Below, piece after piece: positions 15,792 to 23,205 of a stretch of 60,028 nt of DNA (positions are counted from its first letter, which is position 1; each line of letters opens with the position of its first letter). The position numbers were made by a program, and so were the translations under genes. Below the pieces are notes generated by a model, which saw only the letters and a list, made by a program, of their open reading frames with translations, was not told the DNA's origin and ran no database searches. Source of the stretch: Bacteroidota bacterium. GTDB lineage: Bacteria > Bacteroidota > Bacteroidia > 2-12-FULL-35-15. The stretch is taken from assembly GCA_947479085.1 (NCBI GenBank), contig CANJYB010000023.1:1-60028 (forward strand), in the 5' to 3' direction.

Positions 15792-17357
15792 ATGAAAAAA
15801 CTAATAACAATTTTAGCAGTAGTATTAATTACTACAAGCATGTTTGCTCAGGCACCTCAAAAAATGAGCTACCAGGCAGTAATTCGCGATGCAGGAAGTG
15901 TACTTGTTATCAACCAAAGTATAGGAATGCAAATAAGTATTTTGCAGGGTTCTGCATCAGGAACCCCTGTATATGTGGAGACACAAACGCCAACAACTAA
16001 TGCAAATGGTTTGGTAAGTTTAGAAATTGGCGCAGGAACAGTAATTACAGGAGCTTTTGCGTCCATTAACTGGTCTGGCGGACCTTATTTTATTAAAACC
16101 GAAACTGACCCTACAGGAGGAATAGCCTATTCTATATCGGGAACAAACGAACTGATGAGTGTGCCTTACGCATTGAATGCAAAAACAGCAGATAATATAA
16201 CCGGAGGAGTTATTGAAACCGACCCTGTTTTTGGTGCCTGGGACAAAAGTACCGGAATTAATATTACTTCTTCTCAAGTCAGCGACTTTGAAACAACTGT
16301 AACTAATAATGTTTCAATGTTGGCAAACACTGCAAAGCACAGCTATCCAACTGCTGATTCAATAAAATTGTTTAGCATAGAGGCAGGAGCTGAGGTAAAT
16401 GTAAATGCCGACTGGAACGCATCAAGCGGTGATGCACAAATATTAAATAAACCAAACATAGCAACAGGTAATAATTCAGGAGATATGCAATACTGGAATG
16501 GTACTGCCTGGGTGCTTGTACCGGTAGGACAACCGGGTCAGTTTTTACAACTCACAACATCTAATGTCCCTTCCTGGTCAGGACCAACATATCCAGTTGT
16601 TACTACAACGGCAGTATCTGCCATAACATTTACCACTGCAATGAGTGGTGGGAATGTAGTAAGTAATGGTGGTGGAGTTTTAACCGGAGTTGGAGTTTGT
16701 TTCGGGTTAAATCCTAATCCAACGTTATTAGATAACATAACTGTGGATGCTCTCGGAAGTACTTTTACAAGCTCAATATCCGGTTTGACAGCCAATACCA
16801 CTTATTATGTGAGAGCCTATGCAACCAATAGCGCAGGTGCAGCTTATGGAAATGAAATAAGTTTTGCAACCCCGCCACTTCCTTTAATTGGTAGTAGTTA
16901 TCAGGGAGGCATTGTGTTTTATATCTTACAACCCGGAGATCCAGGATATATTGTAGGAGAAACACATGGTTTAATTGCAGCTCCGGTTGATCAAAGTGCA
17001 TCTGCCGCCTGGGGCTGTTATGGAACATTGATAAGTGGCGCAGATGGAACTGCATTAGGCACCGGTGCACAAAATACATTTGATATAGTTGCCGGATGTA
17101 CAACTGTTGGAATAGCTGCCGAAATATGTTCCAGTTTAGTTTTGGGTGGTTATAGCGACTGGTATTTACCAAGTAAAGATGAGTTGAATTTACTTTATAT
17201 AAACAATGGTCCAATTGGTTTAGCTCCCCAGAATTATTGGTGTTCTAGCGAGTACGATTCTTTAAATGGCTGGAAACTTAATTTTGGAAATGGAAGTTGG
17301 AGTTCTAACAGCAGTAAATTGAATGGACGATATGTACGTGCCATTCGGTCATTTTAA
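15792..17357 (+). CDS. Large secreted protein with DUF1566-like C-terminal domain
   Basis: Signal peptide 1-19 (cleavage after MFAQ). Residues ~20-135 form a module frequent in Bacteroidota secreted proteins (PQKMSYQAVIRDAGSVLV ... MSVPYALNAKTA). A middle part includes a fibronectin-like segment ending LTANTTYYVRAYATNSAGAAYG. The C-terminal ~145 residues (GGIVFYILQPGDPGY ... GGYSDWYLPSKDELNLLY ... RYVRAIRSF) match the DUF1566/Fibrobacter major-paralogous type. No T9SS tail is visible. It lies 22 bases after the previous secreted-protein gene and probably shares its promoter. Function unknown; likely an envelope or surface protein. Confidence 0.75.
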   Translation: MKKLITILAVVLITTSMFAQAPQKMSYQAVIRDAGSVLVINQSIGMQISILQGSASGTPVYVETQTPTTNANGLVSLEIGAGTVITGAFASINWSGGPYFIKTETDPTGGIAYSISGTNELMSVPYALNAKTADNITGGVIETDPVFGAWDKSTGINITSSQVSDFETTVTNNVSMLANTAKHSYPTADSIKLFSIEAGAEVNVNADWNASSGDAQILNKPNIATGNNSGDMQYWNGTAWVLVPVGQPGQFLQLTTSNVPSWSGPTYPVVTTTAVSAITFTTAMSGGNVVSNGGGVLTGVGVCFGLNPNPTLLDNITVDALGSTFTSSISGLTANTTYYVRAYATNSAGAAYGNEISFATPPLPLIGSSYQGGIVFYILQPGDPGYIVGETHGLIAAPVDQSASAAWGCYGTLISGADGTALGTGAQNTFDIVAGCTTVGIAAEICSSLVLGGYSDWYLPSKDELNLLYINNGPIGLAPQNYWCSSEYDSLNGWKLNFGNGSWSSNSSKLNGRYVRAIRSF

Positions 17358-17381
17358 TACTCGAAAAAAGATTATACAATT

Positions 17382-17419
17382 ATAAAGCATTGTTGGTGAA
17401 AACATCAACAATGCCTTAT
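17382..17419 (+). terminator. Hairpin terminator after the secreted-protein unit
   Basis: A 17-bp imperfect stem is built on GCATTGTTG (17387-17395) and CAACAATGC (17406-17414) with a short loop. The T-run that follows is weak (TTATCTTTT). Confidence 0.65.
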
Positions 17420-17555
17420 AGTTATCTTTTCATTCATTACAACATTAGGTTTCCTACCAAAAAGCTTTCGGATTGAAATTTCCTATTTATCAAAACGAAG
17501 TTCATCTTTACCACTTTAAGTATTTTTCTTAATAAAAAATACGAAACTTTCCACA

Positions 17556-17599
17556 TGATATCTATCATATTTCACCAATAGCCCCGGTCTTTATCTTTG
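17556..17599 (+). promoter_or_regulatory. FNR/DNR-like box and -7 promoter of the kinase/regulator operon
   Basis: TGAT-ATCT-ATCA (17556-17567) is followed after 24 bases by a perfect -7 box TATCTTTG (17592-17599). The palindrome is centred about 30 bases before the -7 box, as in the two other promoters, and there is no -33 TTG. This suggests activator-dependent, possibly autogenous, control. Confidence 0.7.
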
Positions 17600-17625
17600 G
17601 AAGTTAAAATTCATATATCTTTACG

Positions 17626-18831
17626 ATGAAAAATTCAGGTATACATAAGATGGAAAGTAAAGAAGGCATTGATGCTCTTTTTCAGTATGCTACAGAAGGA
17701 ATTCTGGTTGCAAATGAAAATGGAGAAATAATAAACATTAATCCCAGTGGCGAAAAATTATTTGGATATGAGCATGGCGAATTGATTGGAAAAAAAATCG
17801 AAACCCTGGTGCCTCCCAATTATTTGCACAAACATGAAAAGGTAAGGAGTAACTACAACGAAAACCCCCATGCCCGCTCCATGGGAACAGGCAAAGACCT
17901 TTTCGGGTTAAAAAAAGATGGCACACAAATTCCGGTCGAAATTAGTTTAAGCCCCTATTCAAGTGATAATGGAAAATTTGTTATTGCCTTTATTATAGAT
18001 ATTACTATACGGAAACAGGCAGAAGAGAAATTAAAAAACTATTCTACAGAATTAGAAAATCAGGTTGGGAAAAGAACAATGATTTTAGAAGAAGCCATAG
18101 GTGAATTAGAACAAACCAAAACCGAATTGAACGAAGCCCTTGAAAAGGAAAAAGAACTGAACGAATTAAAGTCACGTTTTGTTTCTATGGCTTCTCACGA
18201 ATTCCGAACACCACTTGCTACCATTATGTCTTCACTTTCCTTGGTAAAATCTTATGGCGACCGGAACGATAAGGAAAAACAAAATACCCATATCAATAAA
18301 ATAAAATCTTCCATTCATAACCTTACGGATATTTTAAATGATTTTCTTTCGGTAAGCAAGCTGGAAGAAGGCAAGATAGAAAAGGTGATGGAACAATTTG
18401 ATATTACTGAATACATAACAGATATCATTTCGGAAATGAAACCACTGGCTAAAAATGGACAGGAATTTATTTATAACCATACAGGAGAAAAGGTAGTTAA
18501 ACTGGATAAAAAACTACTGACCAACATCTTTTTTAATTTGATTTCTAATGCCATAAAATTTTCTCCTGAAGAAAAACCAATTATCATAACTACTATTGTT
18601 AGCCCGGCTTCCATCAAAATTTCCATTGAAGACAAAGGAATGGGTATTTCAAAAGAAGACCAGGAACACCTGTTTGAAAGGTTTTTCAGAGGAAACAATG
18701 CAACACATATACAAGGAACCGGACTGGGATTAAATATTGTAGTAAAATATTTAGAACTGATGAACGGTACTATTAATTTTGAAAGTAAAGAAAACCAAGG
18801 AACAACATTTAATATAACATTACCACAATGA
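17626..18831 (+). CDS. PAS-domain sensor histidine kinase
   Basis: A single PAS domain (about residues 12-130, with YATEGILVANENGEIININPS and LIGKKIETLVPP) is followed by a coiled coil (about 132-185). The HisKA box SHEFRTPLATI follows, with the phospho-acceptor His near residue 191. A full HATPase domain completes it (N box NLISNAIKF, G1 EDKGMGIS, G2 GTGLGLNIV). No membrane segment is present, so the signal is cytoplasmic; no heme- or Fe-S-binding motif is obvious in the PAS domain. It overlaps the next gene by four bases (ATGA), so kinase and regulator are translationally coupled partners. Confidence 0.9.
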   Translation: MKNSGIHKMESKEGIDALFQYATEGILVANENGEIININPSGEKLFGYEHGELIGKKIETLVPPNYLHKHEKVRSNYNENPHARSMGTGKDLFGLKKDGTQIPVEISLSPYSSDNGKFVIAFIIDITIRKQAEEKLKNYSTELENQVGKRTMILEEAIGELEQTKTELNEALEKEKELNELKSRFVSMASHEFRTPLATIMSSLSLVKSYGDRNDKEKQNTHINKIKSSIHNLTDILNDFLSVSKLEEGKIEKVMEQFDITEYITDIISEMKPLAKNGQEFIYNHTGEKVVKLDKKLLTNIFFNLISNAIKFSPEEKPIIITTIVSPASIKISIEDKGMGISKEDQEHLFERFFRGNNATHIQGTGLGLNIVVKYLELMNGTINFESKENQGTTFNITLPQ

Positions 18832-19886
18832 GAAAAATTTTATTGATAGAAGATAACAAGGATATGCGCGAAAACACCGCAGAAATTCTTGAGTTGGAAG
18901 ATTACAAAGTGATAACTGCTGCCAACGGAAAAGACGGGGTGGCATTGGCTAAAAAAGACAAGCCGGATTTAATAATATGCGACATTATGATGCCGGTAAT
19001 GGATGGATATGGCGTACTTTCCCAACTTTCAAAAGATGAGGAAACGGCATGGATACCTTTTATTTTTCTTACTGCCAAAGCCGAAAGGAGCGACCTCCGG
19101 AAAGGAATGGAGATGGGAGCAGACGATTATTTAACAAAACCCTTTGATGCGGAAGAATTAATAAAAGCTATAAATACCCGTTTCAAAAAATCAGGTCTGA
19201 TGAAACAGGAGTTTTCGAAAAACATTGAAGGTCTTAATGATTTTTTAAGTTCTGCCAAAGGTATAGAACCCTTAAAAAAGCTTTCGGAACTGAAAGAACT
19301 AAAAGATTTAAAAAAGGGAGACGTTATTTATAAAGAAGGAGCATATCCAAACGGGGTATTTTTTGTGGTGGAAGGAAAAATAAAAACCTACAAAACAAAT
19401 TCTGATGGAAAGGAGTTCATCACCGGTCTTTTTAAAAAAGGAGATTTTTTTGGTTACCTCGAAATGATTGATGACCACAAACATTCCGATACTGCAGAGG
19501 CTTTGGAAGGTGCAACAGTTTGCCTTATCCCAAAAGAAGAGTTTTTCTCCATTCTTTATTTGAATACAGAAGTATCTCAACGGTTTATTAAAATGCTGGC
19601 AGATAACATAAAGGAAAAAGAAGAACAACTACTGAAACTTGCATACAACTCTTCCAGAAAAAGAGTGGCAGAAGCCATTCTTACACTTTACAGACGTTAT
19701 AAAACCGAAACAGATGCTCTTTTTTCCATGGATGTTTCACGCGAGGATTTGGCCAACTTATCTGGTAACTCATACGAAAATACCATCAGGACGCTTCATG
19801 ATTTTAAGGAAGAAGGGTTAATAAAAATCGAGCAAAAAAATATTACCATTCTGGAATTAGAAAAACTCCTGAATCTGAAAAACTAA
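18828..19886 (+). CDS. Receiver-CRP/FNR fusion response regulator
   Basis: An N-terminal receiver domain (1-125) has the acidic pocket, phospho-acceptor Asp52 in IICDIMMP, Thr82 and Lys104 (YLTKPF). A linker leads into a cyclic-nucleotide-type sensor beta roll (~150-255; GDVIYKEGAYPNGVFFVVEGKIK, GDFFGYLEM), a dimerisation helix, and a CRP-type helix-turn-helix (SREDLANLSGNSYENTIRTL, about 303-322). The recognition helix has Glu and Arg spaced as in FNR (E-x3-R), which fits the TGAT-N4-ATCA boxes nearby. There is no N-terminal Cys cluster, so unlike FNR it should be switched by phosphorylation from the overlapping PAS kinase. Confidence 0.9.
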   Translation: MRKILLIEDNKDMRENTAEILELEDYKVITAANGKDGVALAKKDKPDLIICDIMMPVMDGYGVLSQLSKDEETAWIPFIFLTAKAERSDLRKGMEMGADDYLTKPFDAEELIKAINTRFKKSGLMKQEFSKNIEGLNDFLSSAKGIEPLKKLSELKELKDLKKGDVIYKEGAYPNGVFFVVEGKIKTYKTNSDGKEFITGLFKKGDFFGYLEMIDDHKHSDTAEALEGATVCLIPKEEFFSILYLNTEVSQRFIKMLADNIKEKEEQLLKLAYNSSRKRVAEAILTLYRRYKTETDALFSMDVSREDLANLSGNSYENTIRTLHDFKEEGLIKIEQKNITILELEKLLNLKN

Positions 19887-19930
19887 CAGGTTCAAAACCC
19901 GAGAGGTTCTGTAAACAGGGGCTATTCATC

Positions 19931-19995
19931 TGATAAAAATCATATCCAGGTATGATTTACATCATATTTTATTCTTTCACATTGTCTTAATTTTG
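19931..19995 (+). promoter_or_regulatory. Two tandem FNR/DNR-like boxes and -7 promoter before the 126-residue protein
   Basis: TGAT-AAAA-ATCA (19931-19942) and TGAT-TTAC-ATCA (19953-19964) are centred 22 bases apart, exactly as at 15153-15186. The proximal box has the same core sequence as there (TGATTTACATCA). A perfect -7 box TAATTTTG (19988-19995) begins 23 bases after it. Confidence 0.75.
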
Positions 19996-20018
19996 TCAGG
20001 AATTTTAGACAAAGTACA

Positions 20019-20399
20019 ATGAAAATAGCTATTAACGACAAACGGAAAATTTTCGTTATTCAGGAAGAATTTAATCAACAATTTCCATTTCTGAAGATTG
20101 AATTTTATTCAAAGCCGAATACAAAAGATGGCCCCCCGTCAAAAAAATTAATTAAACATCACAACAAAACCCTGAACGAATGTAGAACCATTCATAAAGC
20201 AGGAGCTATTAATATCACCCCGCAAATGACCGTTTCCAACCTGGAACATCATTTGAATGATATTTATGGCTTATCTGTTCAGATTTTCCGCAAATCCGGC
20301 AGAGTGTGGCTGGAAGCAACCGTTACTGATGGATGGACATTGGAAGAGCAGAACCATCAGGGAGAAATGTTAAGCAATCCGGTATCTAAAACAGCTTAG
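20019..20399 (+). CDS. Conserved-looking protein of unknown function
   Basis: This 126-residue, mildly basic, soluble protein has no signal peptide or membrane segment. Visible features are FNQQFPFLKIEFYSKP near the N-terminus, ITPQMTVSNLEHHLNDIYGLSVQIFRKSGRVWLE in the second half, and a C-terminal WTLEEQNHQGE. The part from residue 65 reads as alpha-beta. I do not recognise a named family, though similar short proteins occur in Bacteroidota. Two FNR-like boxes directly upstream make it a likely target of the adjacent receiver-CRP regulator. A strong terminator follows, so it is a single-gene unit. Confidence 0.7.
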   Translation: MKIAINDKRKIFVIQEEFNQQFPFLKIEFYSKPNTKDGPPSKKLIKHHNKTLNECRTIHKAGAINITPQMTVSNLEHHLNDIYGLSVQIFRKSGRVWLEATVTDGWTLEEQNHQGEMLSNPVSKTA

Positions 20400-20422
20400 C
20401 TCCCAACTTCGAATTAATACAC

Positions 20423-20460
20423 AGAAAGCCCGATTTCATAAATTATGAAATCGGGCTTCT
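20423..20460 (+). terminator. Terminator (long perfect stem)
   Basis: AGAAGCCCGATTTCATAA-type arms pair across 20423-20441 and 20443-20460; the core GCCCGATTTCATAA is perfect. Flanking A and T runs are short. Confidence 0.75.
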
Positions 20461-20545
20461 TCAAATAAAGGAGCCCTTCTTTCAAAAATCCTTAATCCTC
20501 TTTAATACAAATCAGTTTCCTGCTCTCAGAATAAAAAGCGAATGG

Positions 20546-20553
20546 TACATTTG
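20546..20553 (+). promoter_or_regulatory. -7 box TACATTTG very close to a start codon
   Basis: The perfect consensus ends only five bases before the ATG at 20559. If real, the transcript would begin at or next to the start codon. Confidence 0.4.
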
Positions 20554-20558
20554 CTGCC

Positions 20559-21008
20559 ATGAACTTAAAACAGAAAACCTACCAACATTGTCTTCAACTA
20601 ATTAATATTCGCATTACCGAATTAAAAAAAGTACTGGACGAATTAAGCGAAGGAATAAAAAACGATTCTAAAAGTTCGGCTGGCGACAAACACGAAACCT
20701 CCCGTGCAATGGCACAGATAGAGCAGGAAAAGATAAGCCGGCAACTTGCCGAAACGCTGGAACAAAAGGCAGTACTCGAAAAACTGGAACACATTCTTCC
20801 TTCTCCCAAAATAATAAAAGGCAGCCTGGTAAAAACCAATACACTAACTTTATATATAAGTATTCCCCTGGGAAGGATGCTGGTGGACAACACTCCCGTC
20901 TTTGCCATCTCTCCCCAATCACCTTTAGGTGCTCAACTCATGGGATTAGAACCCAAAGACTCCACCCGGATAAACGGGGTAAACTATTTTATTGAAAGTA
21001 TTGAATAA
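20559..21008 (+). CDS. GreA/GreB-like protein
   Basis: The 149-residue protein has an N-terminal antiparallel coiled coil (about 8-85, rich in Glu, Lys, Leu). It is followed by a small beta domain with SPQSPLGAQLMGLEPKDSTRING, which resembles the C-terminal domain of Gre transcript-cleavage factors (SPIARALIGKEEGD type). The acidic tip residues expected of an active Gre factor are not evident in the coiled-coil turn (SSAGDKHETSRAM), so it may bind RNA polymerase without cleavage activity. Relatives are sometimes labelled 3-oxoacyl-ACP synthase, which the sequence does not support. Confidence 0.65.
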   Translation: MNLKQKTYQHCLQLINIRITELKKVLDELSEGIKNDSKSSAGDKHETSRAMAQIEQEKISRQLAETLEQKAVLEKLEHILPSPKIIKGSLVKTNTLTLYISIPLGRMLVDNTPVFAISPQSPLGAQLMGLEPKDSTRINGVNYFIESIE

Positions 21009-21015
21009 ATTATTT

Positions 21016-21023
21016 TAGTTTTG
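21016..21023 (+). promoter_or_regulatory. -7 promoter box (TAGTTTTG)
   Basis: Perfect consensus 21 bases before the ATG at 21045. It contains the TTG at 21021 that opens the longer reading frame. Confidence 0.55.
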
Positions 21024-21044
21024 TGGTATCAAAAACCAGCTCCT

Positions 21045-21440
21045 ATGAAAAAACTATTTTTTATTCTCACACTATCCACTTTGATTTCGTGCACAGGCGA
21101 AAAACTGGATATGAATGCAGCCCGCAAAACGGCCGAAACAGCCATTCAGCTAATTGGCGATCAGAAATTCAAAGAGGTTTCCAAATTGTATTCCCCCGAA
21201 TTTATGGAAGGGGAGCCGGCTGAAGTAAGAGAAAACAAGTTTTCGAAAATCATTGAGGTCATCGGCAACACAGAAGAATTTTCTATTCTCGACAGCAGCC
21301 GTCTTAATTCTGAAGAAATAAACAGGATTGTTTTAAAATACAAAGTAAAACATTCCAATGCCACCACTACCGAAACGTATACCATTGTTAAGGAAGAAGG
21401 GAATTACCTTTTGGCCGATATTTTTATTACCAATCAATAA
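21045..21440 (+). CDS. Putative lipoprotein of unknown function
   Basis: From the ATG at 21045 the 131-residue product has a lipoprotein signal (KKLFFILTLSTLISC, Cys16). The mature domain of about 115 residues mixes a helix (MNAARKTAETAIQLI) with beta strands ending in YTIVKEEGNYLLADIFI, like small DUF4878/NTF2-type periplasmic lipoproteins. Starting at the upstream TTG would place extra polar residues before the signal and would begin inside the promoter. The next gene starts nine bases after it. Confidence 0.75.
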   Translation: MKKLFFILTLSTLISCTGEKLDMNAARKTAETAIQLIGDQKFKEVSKLYSPEFMEGEPAEVRENKFSKIIEVIGNTEEFSILDSSRLNSEEINRIVLKYKVKHSNATTTETYTIVKEEGNYLLADIFITNQ

Positions 21441-21449
21441 AAAAATTAT

Positions 21450-23156
21450 ATGTCTAAAAAAGTACAACAACAGCACAAACCACAACAACAAGCAAAAAAG
21501 ACCACTTCCGGTTCTGCCAACAGGGGATTATTGGATAATCTCAACGATTGGCTGGAAGCAAGAGACAAAAAAGTTTTTTATACTTTATTAATACTTTCCT
21601 CCATTTTTTCTCTTTTATTATTCGATTCCAAAGTAACCCTTGGTGGCGATGATTCCAGCTATATCGAGCGTGCATGGTCCTTTCTCAAAGAAGGAAAATT
21701 TCCTTATTTCCAGGGTCCCGGGTATCCCGTATTCCTTTCCCTGTTTGTAAAAATGTTCGGTATAAATGTAGTAGCCTTAAAGTTTGTTTCCGTGTTTTGC
21801 CAGTTGGGTTTTGTTTGGGTTACCTATTTAACCTTCCGTAAACGCATTCCTTACCTCGTTCTCTTTGCATTAATTTCCTTTATCTCCTTCAATGCTTTTA
21901 TCCAGTATTACGCCAGCCAAACCTTTACCGAAACCTTTTTCCTGTTTATCCAATCCATTTGCTTATACATCACTTTTAATATCATTGACAACATCAACCC
22001 GGAGGATAGCCTAGTGGAAGGATTTAAAAACAGTTACAAACAATGGTTGCTTTTCGGACTAATGTTTTTAATTCTTACCATTTCCAAAAGTATTGCCTTT
22101 GTTGCCATTGCCGGGGTATTTCTTTATTTCATATTCTACAAAAACTTCAAGCAAGTACTGTATGCACTTATTGCATTTGTTGTGTTCCGGTTATTATACA
22201 TGGGCATCACCACTGCTGCTTTCGGGGCCAACGAAACCAACCAGCTCGAAATGATGCTTCGTGTGGATTTATATAAACCACAGGGCGCACACGTAGATTT
22301 CTCCGGAATGATGGACCGATTTTTTACCAATTTCAATACCTACATTTCATGGCATATGTACCGTATTCTTAACCTTCGCCTGGTAACAAATCTGAATGTG
22401 CTCGATAACGATACCATTGTTCCGCTGCCGGCTCTTTCTTACATTTCAACTATTGTGGTAGGTATATTTACCTTCCTTAGTTATAAACGAAACAAGTTTG
22501 TTTTCTTTTCCAGCATATACCTCATAGTGCTTATAGGTGGAGTGTTTCTTGGTGTTCAGGAAAACAACATGCAGTCCCGTTTAATTATTATTGCCATGCC
22601 GCTTATCTTTTTAGTATTGTTTTATGGGGTGTACGAACTGGCAAAGCGCAGTTCCATGATTCAGTTTCCGCTCATACTCTTTGCTATTATTATGCTCATC
22701 ATCACCATCGGCAAGTCCACCGTTACTGCCAAACAAAACTTCATTTCCCTGAAACAAAACATGGCAGGAAATAAGTTTTATGGTTACACCCCCGACTGGG
22801 AAAACTTTTTGAAAATGAGTATGTATTGTGCCGACAGTTTGCCCGACAGCGCACAGGTGCTTTCACGTAAACCAGCCATGAGTTTTATTTATGGCCATGG
22901 TAAAAAATTCGTTGGCCAGTTCGATGCACCCAATAAACCTGATGCAGACAGTGTGTTGATGGGTTGGAAAAAGAACAACGTAAAATACATAATACTCGCC
23001 ACACTGCGACAGAACCCAAAGAAAAACAACGGCCATGTGATAAATAACATTCACCGGATGTTACAACCCATAGCACAAAAATATCCTCAGAAATTAAAAC
23101 TGGTAAAAACAATCGGTACAGACGAAGCATGTGAATTATACCAGATAGATTATTGA
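21450..23156 (+). CDS. GT-C (PMT/ArnT-like) membrane glycosyltransferase
   Basis: The 568-residue protein has a Gln/Lys-rich N-terminus. About 10-12 membrane segments follow, with the first large loop carrying GGDDSSYIERAW, the Asp-Asp motif typical of lipid-phosphate-sugar-dependent GT-C enzymes (glycosyltransferase family 39-like). A soluble C-terminal domain of about 130 residues (from SMYCADSLPDSAQVLSRKP) faces the periplasm. It probably moves a sugar from a lipid carrier to a protein or glycan at the outer face of the inner membrane. The acceptor is unknown. It is probably co-transcribed with the lipoprotein gene before it. Confidence 0.8.
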   Translation: MSKKVQQQHKPQQQAKKTTSGSANRGLLDNLNDWLEARDKKVFYTLLILSSIFSLLLFDSKVTLGGDDSSYIERAWSFLKEGKFPYFQGPGYPVFLSLFVKMFGINVVALKFVSVFCQLGFVWVTYLTFRKRIPYLVLFALISFISFNAFIQYYASQTFTETFFLFIQSICLYITFNIIDNINPEDSLVEGFKNSYKQWLLFGLMFLILTISKSIAFVAIAGVFLYFIFYKNFKQVLYALIAFVVFRLLYMGITTAAFGANETNQLEMMLRVDLYKPQGAHVDFSGMMDRFFTNFNTYISWHMYRILNLRLVTNLNVLDNDTIVPLPALSYISTIVVGIFTFLSYKRNKFVFFSSIYLIVLIGGVFLGVQENNMQSRLIIIAMPLIFLVLFYGVYELAKRSSMIQFPLILFAIIMLIITIGKSTVTAKQNFISLKQNMAGNKFYGYTPDWENFLKMSMYCADSLPDSAQVLSRKPAMSFIYGHGKKFVGQFDAPNKPDADSVLMGWKKNNVKYIILATLRQNPKKNNGHVINNIHRMLQPIAQKYPQKLKLVKTIGTDEACELYQIDY

Positions 23157-23159
23157 TGA

Positions 23160-23198
23160 ATCAATTTGTCAATTTGACAATATAGCAATTTGACAATT
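23160..23198. repeat. Simple A/T-rich intergenic repeat with inverted CAATTTGTCAATTTGACAAT units
   Basis: CAATTTGACAATATAGCAATTTGACAATTT repeats a short core three times and is partly self-complementary. It is similar in kind to the filler at 4335-4405. Confidence 0.5.
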
Positions 23199-23205
23199 TA
23201 ATACT

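Noticed and set aside
16765-17214. Minus-strand frame of 149 codons within the DUF1566-like gene
   Set aside because: Composition is dominated by His, Tyr, Gln and Leu from antisense reading of Gly/Ala/Asn-rich codons; no promoter is seen.
20559-21008. 3-oxoacyl-ACP synthase
   Set aside because: That name is attached to some relatives, but the protein is a coiled coil plus Gre-like domain with no ketosynthase motif.
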